Origin: Powellomyces hirtus | Taxonomy: Eukaryota; Chytridiomycota; Chytridiomycetes; Spizellomycetales; Powellomycetaceae | Assembly (NCBI GenBank): GCA_025526995.1 | Contig: JAHLKG010000001.1 | Location: 1,488,001 to 1,552,000 of the forward strand | DNA: 64,000 nucleotides | Direction of reading: 5' to 3' | Part shown: positions 27,168 through 38,792 of the stretch, piece after piece | Layout of the letters: each line of letters begins with the position of its first letter | Numbering within the stretch: position 1 is the first letter of the stretch | Made by a program: the position numbers and the translations under genes | The notes under the pieces: model-generated | Seen by the model: only the letters and a program-made list of their open reading frames with translations | Databases searched by the model: none | What the model was told of the DNA's origin: nothing

Positions 27168-27923
27168 ATGTCTGGTTTCTTCCTGATATCCCTGGGCCTT
27201 CAACTAGCCCTTCTCATTCTCATATGGATATGGACGTCAACTGTGCTATATTCTTCAGACCTGCAACCTGTGCAAAAATCTTCGCGGTACTATTCGGGAG
27301 CTTTTCAGCCGCGGGCGATGCTGAGGGTTGTGCAACGATGCCAGGGAATATTGTTGGGCACTATTCTGCTGGTCGCCATACCAGAGATTGTTACCGCCGG
27401 ACAGCAGTTTTGGGCCTATGTTCTTCACCTGTGGACCATGCGGCGGATGCCTGAACAGAAAAGAAGATCTTCAAGAATCCGGCGCCTCAAAAAGAACAAC
27501 GACTACGACTTCTTCCCAATGAAGTACCCTTCATCGTCTCAATCATCGTACGCAAATCTGAAACCCGCAACAAATTACAGCAAATTCTGGATAGTGTGCT
27601 TTCTCATCCTGATAGCGCTGCGGGTATGCTTTCTCCACACAGCTTTGACCAGCAAACGGCCGCACCTCATCTTCCCATCGATTCAGATTAGTATCATCGC
27701 CATATGTGTTTGGCTTCTGTCATTATCACTCAAACCCGTCACGAGAGCGTCAGAAGGCGCACAATACAGCCCGACCATACCAACATCCAATGTTGAAGCC
27801 CTCGATAAGATTATTGAACAAATTCAGATGTCATATAGGGCCGCTGTGGGATGGATAGCTGTTTGTGCTGTGGAGACGTGCGTGGGTTTCTACACCTTGG
27901 GTCGGGCATCCACCGCACACTGA
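27168..27923 (+). CDS. Uncharacterised membrane protein with four predicted helices
   Basis: Single exon, 251 residues, start at 27168, 103 bp from the divergent mannosidase start. I do not recognise the family. Four hydrophobic segments are visible: residues about 4-25 (FFLISLGLQLALLILIWIW), 60-85 (ILLGTILLVAIPEIVTA), 140-160 (FWIVCFLILIALRVCFL) and 170-192 (ISIIAICVWLLSLSL). A very basic loop lies between helices two and three (MRRMPEQKRRSSRIRRLKK), indicating a cytosolic loop by the positive-inside rule. A weakly hydrophobic stretch near the C-terminus (VGWIAVCAVETCVGFY) may be a fifth helix. Coding status rests on length, a clean start and the tight divergent arrangement. Confidence 0.6.
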   Translation: MSGFFLISLGLQLALLILIWIWTSTVLYSSDLQPVQKSSRYYSGAFQPRAMLRVVQRCQGILLGTILLVAIPEIVTAGQQFWAYVLHLWTMRRMPEQKRRSSRIRRLKKNNDYDFFPMKYPSSSQSSYANLKPATNYSKFWIVCFLILIALRVCFLHTALTSKRPHLIFPSIQISIIAICVWLLSLSLKPVTRASEGAQYSPTIPTSNVEALDKIIEQIQMSYRAAVGWIAVCAVETCVGFYTLGRASTAH

Positions 27924-28113
27924 AGTAGTAGGCGGAACCTCCAGCAAGCACTGCAGCCATCTAGTCCAAGTTCTCAATTCTCAATGAATCGTCGGTTACT
28001 CGAATATAATGTATTTATGAACGCAGCCACTTCTACGACAGTAGTAGACTTGATCCCACAAACCAGCCGCAGCATGTACACCACTGGACCTGAAAGCAGT
28101 TCTGAAGAACTGT

Positions 28114-28842
28114 TTATTCCTGTCCGCCGACGGGGAACTCGAAAACAACTTCCTTTCCGGTGAGCCTCTTGTAGGTGGAGGAGAAAGTGTCCAGCTTGTA
28201 CTCGAGGGAGGTGTGGTCCTTGCGGTCCAAGAAGCTAGAAAACCGAGATGATGAGCGCCAACTCTCAACTTCAATCAATTCCCTTCCAGATCTAGAGAAC
28301 TCACACTTTGATCAGCTTGCTGCCGTCGACACGGACCTTGGTGCGCTTGCCAACGATCTCAGTGGGGTACACAAGGTCCTCCAGCAGGGCTTCGTGGACA
28401 GCGGTGAGGGTGCGCGAGCGGGGGCGGGGCTGCTGAACACGGGCCTTGCGGTTGGGCTTGCGCAGAATACGGCGCTGAGCCACAAGAAGAACGTGACGGT
28501 CGGAGAACTTCTTCTCGAGCTCACGAACCAGGCGAGACTGGACCTTGTGGTATTGCTTCAACAAGGGCACAGGGACGAAGATGATGATGGCCTTCTTTCC
28601 GTGACCAACGTCGATCTGGAAGGAAGAGAGATAGTCAGATGACCGTCTCTTCACCATTCCGCCTGTGGTATGTCAACAGTCTCGCGGCCTACCTCCTTGG
28701 CGCTGACGAACTGCAGGCCCATAAGGTCCTCCTTGAGTTCGGCAACGTTCTGCTCGAGCTCGTGGATGTTCTGAGCAACCTGGAGCTCGAGTTCATCGGG
28801 CTCCTGGCCGGTCGGTTTTACAATCTTGGACCTGGCAGACAT
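28114..28842 (-). CDS. RPS7: 40S ribosomal protein eS7 (RPS7)
   Basis: Component of the small ribosomal subunit. Exons 28693-28842, 28305-28615 and 28235-side exon 28114-28234 join in phase to 193 residues, the normal length. The sequence starts [12 protein letters not shown] and includes the family signatures [36 protein letters not shown] and [20 protein letters not shown], ending in [14 protein letters not shown]. Introns are 28616-28692 and 28235-28304 with consensus ends. Codon use is biased to C/G third positions, as expected for a highly expressed gene. It converges with the membrane-protein gene to its left. Confidence 0.96.
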
Positions 28843-29584
28843 TGTGCTATTTCTGTGCAACAGGAGGAAATAAAAAAAGGACGAATATTGGAGATCAGTA
28901 TACGTTGATCTGTCTTCTGTCCAAGCTCCCGCCCACCCCCATTCCATGCCACTCCATGCCACCATCTGTCGTGCGTTGTGCTGTCGCTATTTCGCTGTGG
29001 CAGAGCAGAGCTTTGCGAGTGTTGTTCGTCGTTTCCAAATGCCGAATGTCAAACGCTGCAGCTGCTGTCCGCTCAGTTGTTGCTGTTACTGTTGATCATC
29101 GCATCATTATGTCGGTCAGCAGCTCCCTCCCCCGGAGTCAACCATCCGGCCTTTCTCAGCATTCCGTCAGCAACCCGACAAGCAATTCTGCCGAATGTCG
29201 AGTAACGTCGGTTCGCTGGTCAGAAGCATTCCTTCCACTCCCAACAACTCCACAGCAAAATCGGGCAGCACTTCCACATCAACGGACAGAGAGATGGATG
29301 GACGGATGGACAGACCCGATGGATGGATGGATGGATCTTACTTCGATTTCTTACCTACAGTCGAGAGGGGGCTTCAACAACGGCTCGCGGCTCGTCGTCG
29401 CATTAGCAGGGAGGCAGACCGCGAAGCTTCATTACGGTCATGTGACCTGTCATTACGCTTCACGTGCATCTGTCGGGCTACTTTCAAGATGTTCTCATTG
29501 CAACAACAGTATTAGGGAAAGTGTGGAAAAACTACAAACATCCTACTAAACTGAAAACTTAAGATCTATCCTGTCAAGACTAGT
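28843..29584. other. Intergenic region upstream of RPS7
   Basis: About 740 bp containing the RPS7 promoter and the 3' flank of STE24. A GATG-type repeat lies near 29300. An open plus-strand frame across 28842-29549 is low-complexity and has no domain, so I do not call it. Confidence 0.55.
29293..29336. repeat. Imperfect GATG tetranucleotide repeat
   Basis: Repeated GATG/GACG units with a short interruption (about 44 bp), a simple-sequence tract with no coding signal. Confidence 0.8.
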
Positions 29585-31314
29585 CTATTCTGTTTTCCCG
29601 ATCGCCTCGAGCCTGTAAATGCATTAAGGAAAATAATTTAGCATCAAATAGATCAAATGAAGCTTACGGGCGACATGGTCAGAACAAATCCTATCCCACT
29701 GACACGTTACCTTTCGACAAGTGGTGGATGCGAGTAATGCCACGCACTGTACCATTTGTCGGGATTCAGAGTACCCTTGTTCTCAACATGCAATTTGATG
29801 AGGGCGCTCTTGAGAAGGGCCGCATAACCAAGTCCCTTCGCGAAAGCATCCGCCTGGAACTCATTTCGGCGTGACACCATATTCATCAGAAACTGGATGA
29901 TGGTTTCGACAGGGAGGATTACATACTACGATGGGAGGGGATACGGTAGAGTTAGCAACAGTGTAGTAGAAGGTTGAGGTTGACAAACCTACTTGGAATA
30001 GCGTAAATCCAATCAACGGAGGTTGAGTCATAAAGCCAAATGAGCGGTAGAGGGGCACATGGTTGACGAACACACTGAAGAGATAAAACAATGAAAAGAG
30101 GTGGAGCTGTACGATGACCAGGGAGTGGAGAACATGGTTGTACTGCCAATGTCCTAGCTCATGGGCTGGATAGGGGAATTCCATTGAACAATGGACGGGA
30201 TGTCAGCAACGGCACGGAAGGTGTAGTATATTGATGGACCATCAACTTACCCAGCACGCCGCAAACCTCATCCTCTGTACTCTGTTCCAGTAATGTATCA
30301 TAGAGCACGATACGCTTGTTTCCAAAGAACCCGTAAAAGTACGCATTGGAATGGGCAGATCGTTTCGAACCGTCGATAACGAACAGCTTCTTCAAGGGGA
30401 AGTTGATACGTGTGGCGAGCGCGTTGATCTTGTCCCTGAGGGAGCCTTCGGGAAGTGGCGTGAAGGTGTTGAAAAGCGGTTGAATCAACGTCGGGAATAT
30501 GAGGATCATCACAAGTTGAACGACGAGCCTTCGCGTTACGGTGTTTGTCAGCCTGCAAAGCGGTGCAGCGTATGTTCCGAGAGACTACTCGCTTACATGA
30601 ACACCCATACGTAGAAGTAGAAATCCTGTCCGGCCCAGTCTATGATCTTCAGGAAAGCGGCTATCAGCGGTATGCCAATGACCGCGGACAAAGCCGTTTC
30701 CTTGATCATATCCATCACGAATAGCTTGGGCGTCGTTTTGTTGAATCCGTGGCGTTGCTCGATTACGAACGTCCGGTAGATGGAGAACGGGAGATTGAGA
30801 ATCATTCCAGATATAGACATGAGAGCTACAAACACGATCGATTGTGTGATCTGGGGAACCATAAATGGTTAGACATGATCTTCACTCATAGGTGTGAGTC
30901 TTTGCACACCTCATATTCCAGCCCGTAGCCAGCCCATATAATCACTTGTCCGGCCCAATTCCAGAACAAAGGCAGGATATCCCAGTGGATGAATGCAGTG
31001 TTCTGGAGTTGTTCAAACGCGTCGGTAAAAAAGCTGAAACGGGATTTGTCCAGTCCATATGCGCGAGCCTTGTCGGACTCTTTCTGGTCAATCACTTTGC
31101 TCATCGACGGTGGGATATAAGGGTTCCTGAGAGCCACATGCTGGCGGTAGCTAGGTTGTCAACCGATATTAGCGAGCGACTATCGTTATGGGGTAAGCGG
31201 CGGAGAAGCTCACTTTAGATATGTAGCCCAAAGATACACAGCCCAAGAGAATGCAAGCACATATTCCTTGTAGGGCGTACCATCGGCAAGGACGGGGACA
31301 TCAGAAGCGGTCAT
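29585..31314 (-). CDS. STE24: Ste24 CAAX prenyl protease (M48)
   Basis: ER membrane zinc protease that removes the -AAX tripeptide (and further residues in mating-pheromone maturation) from farnesylated proteins. The start at 31314 gives [12 protein letters not shown] followed by a first hydrophobic segment ([16 protein letters not shown]). Characteristic blocks include [27 protein letters not shown] in the N-terminal cytosolic loop and [14 protein letters not shown]. The active site is created by a splice: EVCGVL joins [11 protein letters not shown] (HExxH), and the third ligand region is [15 protein letters not shown]. The last exon adds only LEAIGKTE, with stop at 29585. About seven exons and seven membrane segments, with normal family length. 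It diverges from the oxidoreductase gene. Confidence 0.93.
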
Positions 31315-31557
31315 TTCTGGCGGTATGGATGCCCGTCAGTGAGATTTGGAATGTCGTGAGTCGATCAAGCTCAAAGTTACTGTATGCTTTGCTTTGTATT
31401 ACTGTAGCCCAACATCCCATTTTCAGCCACGCGCGCCCGTGAGTTTCGAAAGCGAATGACGTGGACGTGGGCTGCTGGTCTGGTGTTGTTGAACTCCTCC
31501 CGTCTCTCTCTCGTAAAAAACAAACGAGTCTTCACATAAACTTTCGCTCAAACAAGT

Positions 31558-32629
31558 ATGCCCAGAGCTGTAGTACTGAAGAAGATTGGGGAAATTGCGG
31601 TTCAGGAGGTCGAAAGCCCAACAGCCGGCGATGGGCAGGTTGTCATCAAAACAAAGGTGGCAGCCATCAAGTGAGTTGGTGTAGGATTCTGCAGAAGATG
31701 CTGTCACCGTATGAAGCTCACAGTCAACCCTCTCAATCAGTCCTATTGACTGGAAGATGATCAAGCATGGCATGTTTGTACAGTCCTTCCCCGCGCGACT
31801 CGGCTTGGACGTTAGTGGGGTAGTAGAGGAAGTCGGTCCCAACGCCGAAAAGTTTGGATTCAAAAAGGGAGACGAGGTCTTTGCGCGTCCTCTTGGAAAC
31901 GGCTACAGCGAGTTTGCTACTGCAAATGCACGCGATGTGTACAAGAAGCCTTCGAACTTGTCTTTCGAACAGGCGGCAACCCTGCCAGTTGCCGTGCTTA
32001 CCACCATCGTTGGGTTATTCTCTAATATCGGTCTACAACTCGCGCGGCCAAAGGAGAACAGACGGTGGTTTGTCCCAGAGTTTGTCATCATCTGGGGGGG
32101 ATCGTCTTCGGTCGGGTCTATTGCAGTACAGCTGGCGGCTGCCGCGGGCTATGCGGTAATAGCGACTGCGAGTCCTAAGCATCACGAATACGTGCGCAAG
32201 CTTGGCGCGATACATGTTGTTGACTACTCCAGATCCGACGTGGTTGACGAGCTCAAAAAACTGACCAGTGGACGCTGCCGTACTGCTTTCGATTGCATCG
32301 GCGGGAACGCGACGCGACTCTCTGCTGAGGTTCTCCGTGCTGACCTTGAACGGCCCGCCACAGTGGTTTCCATTGCCGCTGATCCTGCCAATGCTCCTAC
32401 CCTTCCCGATGGCGTTGCTTTGAAAGCCGTGACGTCTTTTGACCCTTCGGTTCAAGACTTCGTGGCTGAAGTCATGAATGAAGAGGTTCTGGAATACTTT
32501 GCACAAGGGCGCCTCAGCCCCAACAACGTCAAAGTAGTTGAGGGAGGTTTAGATGGTGTCACAAAGGCGCTTGACTTGTCTTCTACGGGCAAGGTCAGCG
32601 GCGAGAAACTGGTGGTAGTTTTAGAATAG
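31558..32629 (+). CDS. MDR-family (zinc-type ADH-like / enoyl reductase) oxidoreductase
   Basis: Exons 31558-31670 and 31741-32629 join in phase to 333 residues. The N-terminal GroES-like fold includes AINPIDWKMIKHG and LDVSGVVEEVGPNAEKFG with KKGDEVFARPLG. The Rossmann half has the NADP(H)-binding glycine motif IIWGGSSSVGSIAVQLA, then HHEYVRKLGAIHVVDYS and TAFDCIGG. The catalytic-zinc cysteine/histidine ligands of alcohol dehydrogenases are absent (IDWK in place of a CH-type ligand). This puts it with the zinc-independent quinone oxidoreductase / trans-acting enoyl reductase (PKS_ER) branch. No polyketide synthase is present in the window, so a stand-alone metabolic or detoxifying role is more likely. 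Substrate unknown. Confidence 0.85.
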
Positions 32630-33302
32630 GGACATCTCGTAGTTGGTACATCTTATCTACTGCCAGCTTAACCTCATGTCAATAAGAATGTTTGCATCTT
32701 CAAGCACAACGATTTGGCCTACTTGCGAGCTTCTCTGTGGGCTTCATTCAAAATACTCCATGGCTTTTGATGGCGTTTTTGAAATATGGGACAATTTCCC
32801 AGCTCTTGTCCAGACTTGACGTTGGGGTCTCAATCGCCCCATCCACGGGCCTCCTTCCTTCTGGACCAATGGGAGCACCGTGTGTGACTGTAACCTGGTT
32901 TCCACGCACTTTACGAATGACGGCCATTCTTGTTCCTCGATTCAACATTACCGACCCCGAATTACTGGAAGGATATACAGCACCACTGATGATTCACGCA
33001 TACCGACGAATAGGCAACTTTGGCTATCTCTACACGTCTCCAAAAATACAGGACGGTTTCTACTTGGCTCCCGAAAGTCCGTTGGAAGTTGGCATTTGGA
33101 TTGCAAGGTCTCCTTGTTGTGCATGATATTCTTCTACGTACCTAGTCGGGATCCGGTTCAGGTATGCAGGAACCAACCGACTCGCATTGACAGCGCGCAT
33201 TGTCCAAGCCACTCGTTTGACACACGCGACCCAAGCCATTCCGCCACGACAAACAACAGTGGCATCCACCCTATAGATATCATCACTTCGGGCGAAACTC
33301 TT
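32630..33302. other. Intergenic region with unresolved open frames
   Basis: Upstream of the coronin start there are open frames on both strands (plus 32692-33126, minus 32748-32948). Neither contains a domain I can name, and none joins convincingly to a neighbour. Confidence 0.4.
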
Positions 33303-36300
33303 ATGAAGCGCTTTCAGAATATCTCCAAATACCGGAATGCGGTGCTCAGTGCTGCCAAGAGGGAGGAGTGGTACTCATTTTCACCCTCTCAACTGAATGT
33401 CTCGGGCGACCAAATACCCATCCATGCCAGCGGCCACAGCGTCGCTTTCCGCTCTGGCGTTGCTGGGAATACCGTAGGAATCCAGTCCCTGAGTAAGACT
33501 GGGAGAAGTGCACCTGGTGCTCCTCACATTCATATTGGAGCACACGTCTGCTCTCTTCAATTCAGTCCGTGGAACACTTCAGGGGAATTCGACACGCTTG
33601 CTGTGGGGGGAGACGAGGGGACCGTGAAACTGTTCGACCTTCCGTGGGAGACGGACAATGCCACTTTCATATCTCCGTCATGGACGCAGACATGTCATGA
33701 CCGCCGAGTGGAGGATTTGGTCTTCCACCCGAGCGCCGGTGGCATTCTCACTACAGCTGGCGGAAGCCACATCAAAGTATGGGATGTGTCACGGAACGAT
33801 CCTGTCTTCACACTCGCAGATGTTGGTGAGGTGGCGCAATCCATTTCTTGGAAGGAGAGCGGTTCTCTCCTTGCCAGTGCGAGCAAAGACAACCTTCTGC
33901 GCGTGTTTGATCCCAGACAAGGGGTTGCGCCAATTGCGTCTGGACAGGCCCACACCGGCATCAAAGCCAGTAAAGTTATTTGGATTGGAAATACCGACCT
34001 TCTGTTCACTACTGGCTTCTCACAACGGCGGGACAGAGGTTGGTTTCTTTGTGCGGCCCTTCAAGACGATGTGCCCGTAATCTGCGACCTTCTGAGTACT
34101 CAGACATCGTTCATGCAGAATACGGATTATGGGATTCCCGCAATTTGTCGAAACCTATCATTCTCAACAAGGTCGATACCTCTCCGGGTGTCATAACACC
34201 TTTGTATGATCCAGACACTGCAATGATGTTTCTCGTCGGAAAGGTTAGCAATGGTGCACTAGGAGAAACTGAAGCGCTCACAACTGACAATATAAATAGG
34301 GGGACAGTCGCATTAATTGGATCGAACTTCAGACGGAAGGTACTCCGTCGGTGACTCCCGGCGTACTGGCTTACAGCTCGGGCTCAGTCGTTAGCGGTGC
34401 AACTCTTGTCCCAAAAGCGGCATTGAATGTGATGGATTGCGAGGTCGCTCGCCTTCTGACCGTCGCGTCAGACGGAAGCGCAATCATTCCCGTGACAGTG
34501 GTTGTTCCAAGAAAATCTCACGCCGATTTTCATGCCGACATCTTCCCGGAAACTCTCTCTGGCAACCCGCGCATGGACGTTAGTAAATGGATGGAAGGAG
34601 GAAATGTCATTCCCGAGCGGATCAGCCTTGACCCCAAACTGAAAACAGCTTCTACGGAAGAGATGGGCAGAAGCGCCTCGACTCCCTCGGCGTCGCCAGC
34701 TACTGCCATTCGATCCAACGTCCCACTGGTAAATAGAACCTTTGCGCCTCTCATTCATGTGCTCTCAATAATGATTGCACGGTAGGCTTCCACATCCCAG
34801 GCGCGAGAGCTAGTGTTTCCCGTTACAGTACAAATCAGAGCGCAAGATCAGATGAAGGCGTCACCTCCAGCCTCTCCAAGGTCGGCGCCAAAGTTCGCTT
34901 TACCGAAAGCGTCTTCGTACCGTTTTGTCACTGGCAAGTCTCAGTCCGTGTATGAGGATCTCAAAGGATTGAGCACCAGCGTTCCCAGCGAAAGCTCGGC
35001 CTTGGAGGTACCTCTTTGATCAAAGCACATAGCAGGAGAGGAGTCTCAGATGCTGACGTTGCTTTCATAGGTCAACGGCTCACTGCTTGCGTTCCCCCTC
35101 ACGGGTCCTGGAGGAAGGATTGGAATCTGGCCAGTAAACAAGCCTGGACGTTTACCTGTGACAATACCTGCCATTGTCTGTGGATCTGATTTGATGGTAT
35201 GTGGATCGGTTTTCATGTGCTCTTTCTGTTTAGCGGTACTCACATGGGTTCAATAGGATTTTCAATGGAATCCTTTTGATCATTCCGCACTGGTGACTGG
35301 TATTGCAAGTCATGTGAATTAACGATCTTACATTGAGTGACCCTCATTGACGATCTAATCAACACAGTGACGGATGACGGCAAGGTCAGGATATGGAACA
35401 TCCCAAGTGAGGGCTTGACGAGCCACGTTGGCGAGCCTGTCGTTTCATTCACTGGTGTGTCCGCGCCGCAGTCAACCTTGTTAACTTGCGATTGCTCACT
35501 CAGAGTTCTTCGAATAGCACACACAAATCGCGCGACGATATCCTTGTTTCACCCAACCATTCGTGATCTCCTCCTTACCGCCTCGCCTGAGCAAGGGAGC
35601 CCAACGGTGAAGCTATGGAACGCACGCACACAGAAAGAGATATTGACTATCACCCATCCGGACATCATCCTGGGCTGTGGCTTCAGCTGGGATGGCACCA
35701 AGCTGGCCACTGTTTGCCGCGACAAGCACATTCGTGTGTTTGATCTGCATGACGGCATGGAATTGCAGGTGTGCATGTTCTTTCGCACATTCTTGTTGCT
35801 TGCGCAAATGCACTGATGTCTCCACAGAAAGGACCAAGCCATGAAGGAATAAAGGCATGCCGAGTGATATGGTTGAAGGACGGGAACGTGCTGACAGTTG
35901 GTTTTGCAAGGTACGGTTTGTGGAAAGTAGATTGGAATTGGAGTCCAAGTTCCAGTTTAGAGTTCTGACAAGCGTCACTTGTAGAGGTAGCCAACGCGAG
36001 ATTCGCGTTTACGATTCCGGGCATTTGTCGACGCCCTTGCATTCTACCACAATCGATACATCGCCATCTCTCTTGATGCCTCTGTACGATCCTGATACGG
36101 CAATCCTGTATCTGAGCGGACGGGTACGTCGGTTTGAAACCTTCGATATCTTTTCCACATAGCTAACATGTTATCTCAGGGAGAATCATACACCATGATG
36201 TTCGAGATAACGGACTCTGGTCCCCAATATTTAACCAGATTCGACTCTGCGGGAACTCAGCAGGGACTCATGTTCCTTCCCAAAACTGCTTGTGACGTTC

Positions 36301-37058
36301 GCCTGATCGAAAGTACATATCATACCGCTTTTGGTATCGCATGGTGAAACACTCACTGATCATCTCCAACGCAGTTGCAAAGGGTTATCGAATCACGCAA
36401 ACGTCGATTGAGACCGTGTCGTTCACTGTCCCACGGCTGAAGGTACCAAACTGATGCAACGACACGTTGCAACATCAGCGGCTGACTTGCATTGTCTTGC
36501 CTCTATACGTGCCGTCTAGAAAGAGTATTTCCAGGACGACATTTACCCGCCTACACGAGATGTGTCCAGACCACTGCTTGATGTGGATCAATGGATGCAG
36601 CGCGAAAAGGCATCCCCTGCATATGTGGATCTTGCGCCACCTGATATGACTCCACGTACGTCCAATTTGTTGCTCGTCCAGTGGGTCATGATGTGTGGGG
36701 ATTCTAACAGACGGTACATGCATATATGTACAGTCTCGCAAGCGCCGCAGGAAATAAAGGAACAGCCACGAGCAGTCGTCCTTGAACGCGAACAAACCGA
36801 AGCGGAAATCAAAGCAGCTGTACGTAAAAAGAAACAAAAAAAAAATCCACCCAATGACAATCTTCGGATCTTTTTTAATGACCTCTCCCTCTGTGCAGGG
36901 CTTGAAACTCATGTTCGAGCAGGCGAAGGAGGCTGGTGCAGAGCAGTCATTGCCTCAGGATGAAGTTGAGGGCGTCGATGACGATGAATGGGTATGTCTA
37001 TTTGTAGACTATCAATCACCAAAACTTCTCTGCTAACGTGTCTTCGCAGGACGACTGA
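33303..37058 (+). CDS. Tandem coronin (coronin-7 / POD-1 type)
   Basis: Actin or Golgi-trafficking regulator with two coronin propellers. The start at 33303 gives MKRFQNISKYRNAVLSAAKR, the family N-terminus. The first propeller includes LAVGGDEGTVKLFDLPWETD, GGSHIKVWDVSRNDPVFTL and, after splicing, EYGLWDSRNLSKPIILNKVD. The first coronin extension then passes through a linker into a second unit: SSYRFVTGKSQSVYEDLKGL, GGRIGIWPVNKPGRLPV, DDGKVRIWNIPSEGL and GSQREIRVYDSGHLSTPLHS. LYDPDTA occurs in both halves. The protein ends with an acidic DDDEWDD reached by a last splice (exon from 37050), like the acidic tail of CORO7. Many exons with short introns. Most fungi are known for a single-propeller, coiled-coil coronin. 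A few internal exon edges near 34730-34850 and 35190-35370 are uncertain. Confidence 0.87.
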
Positions 37059-37781
37059 TGGATCTGTTGATTGAAACCATCTTCAGGACACACATATTTG
37101 GTATAGATAGGGAGACTGGCTAGAGTAGCATTAATCGATAGAGACAACAAGTAGGGCGAGGGCTATCAAACAGACACTAAAAGTCCACCTGGAAGAAAGA
37201 AAATGGCACATTTTCTTGCAATAAGCATACCCGTCCGGAATAATACCACTTGCAACTAGTATGCTTTACGAACCCCGAGGTAAATCGCTGGGGACGCTGT
37301 GGTATTTTGACACCCAGCAATGTTACGCTGAAAGAAACATGAGCGCTCACGCCGACAGCTCCGCGGATGAAAAGTGCGCCTTCCCGCTGCCGGACCTTTC
37401 GATCTTGAGCCGACAGGAGGCTGTCCAAAGAAGACAAACCGTGAGAAGCCTGCCAGAAGCCGAACACAATTATGATTGATGCAGCTACAAGCACATTTAC
37501 GACGAGCGCAATAAAATGTGTTAACATGTAATCTGATTAAACTACAACTCCCGGGACCACCCCTCAATAGAATGACACATATGTACAAAGAGCATGACAT
37601 CACGTATTTCTACGTAATAGGCGCACTACGCCACAAAAAAGACCAAATACACATCGATCTCTGGAGAAATGACTCGCCGAGGACCTTACAAGCCATGCGT
37701 GAATCAAAAGCCAAAAAAAAAAAACAAGTAGTGAGGAGAGAGTGAAGGGGGCGCGTTGTGAGATGTGCAAGCACGAGTTGC
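37059..37781. other. Convergent intergenic region coronin/WWE-RING
   Basis: About 720 bp between two converging stops. It contains A-rich stretches (37723 area) and nothing recognised as coding. Confidence 0.55.
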
Positions 37782-38792
37782 TCAACTGGATTCAATGGGA
37801 GTGAAGCAAACCGGGCACGAAGCTCGAAGCAACAAGTATCCGGCAATGCAGTCGCGATGGAAGTAGTGCCCGTCACCGCAACCCGTCAACTTGACCACGT
37901 CGTTGTCAGCGTCGTCATTGTCCTCCGCATCGCTGTCTTGGGCGAACGGAGTGCTGCAGAGCTCTTGGCACATGATGCAGCGATCTTCGGGGTCAATGTT
38001 CGCAATGTCGACGGAAACGAGGGCGTCGTAGGCTGAGCGGCGACGTGCGGGCCGGCGCTTGCGGCTGCAGAGGTTTACTTGGTAGTAGACGTTGTTCTCC
38101 TTGTCGAGGCGGAAATGGTAGGCGTCGGGAGCCGTGGAGAAAAAGCCTCCACGGAGAGTGATTTTCTGTTTGTCATTTCGGTATGCAGCTTCGATTTTGC
38201 GAGCCGTAAATTTGCCGTACGGGATCCACTGCACAAAACACAACAAAAAAACGGATGAGTGTGACTTTTGGAACCACGACCACATGAAAGACTTTGATGC
38301 AATAGTATACACGTACCACTTCATTATCGGGCGTCCACTCCCAAACTACGTCCATGTGGTTTGCATTGACGTTTGTGACATAGCAGACTTCGCACGCCAG
38401 CGAGTCGTTCTGGGGCAAAATGAAGTCAGTCTCTGCGACGATCTAACCAAAACTCGAGTTGAATCATGCACTTACGCAATTGAGATAGCTGCACTGAACA
38501 CAAGCCCACATTCCGTCACTAGCCGGAGGTAGATGGCAAGCTGCACAAGCGGGCTGGGAAACCTGTGAAAAGATGCCAGATTATCATTCATTCAGTCCGA
38601 TCGCGTCGCATTGAATTAGCCGTTTGACCACACCTGATTGACAAAGGTGCAAGCAGAGCAGGCCCAAGTTGGAATGTGGTTGACAGGCGTCCCGAAAGGA
38701 CTTGCAGGACTAGTAGTACTGACAGCGGTCGGTGCGGGTGCACGCTGGCTCGTAGCAGAGCGGAACGGGGGGCAGCTGAACAAGGCAGGCAT
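37782..38792 (-). CDS. NZF-NZF-WWE-RING protein, putative E3 ligase
   Basis: A small protein of about 262 residues from four exons: 38634-38792, 38476-38562, a third near 38330-38410 and a last ending at 37782. Two RanBP2/NZF zinc fingers have exact C-x2-C-x10-C-x2-C spacing. The first is WACSACTFVNQVSQPACAAC, with the Thr-Phe pair that binds ubiquitin in NZF domains; the second is WACVQCSYLNCNDSLACEVC. A WWE domain follows: VVWEWTPDNEVWIPYGKF, IEAAYRNDKQ, and an end rich in Arg (SRKRRPARRR). The C-terminal RING is CIMCQEL, an acidic insert (DSDAEDNDDADND), then CGDGHYFHRDC and CPVCF. The WWE family recognises iso-ADP-ribose in RNF146-type ligases. The arrangement suggests a reader of ubiquitin and ADP-ribose coupled to ubiquitin transfer (inference). 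An upstream Met at 38861 is an alternative start. Confidence 0.85.

Noticed and set aside
28842..29549. 235-residue plus-strand frame upstream of RPS7
   Set aside because: It starts inside the RPS7 5' end on the opposite strand and runs through a GATG simple repeat. No domain.
32880..33302. Upstream extension of the coronin frame
   Set aside because: The family N-terminus MKRFQ starts at 33303. The upstream residues are unlike any coronin and probably leader.
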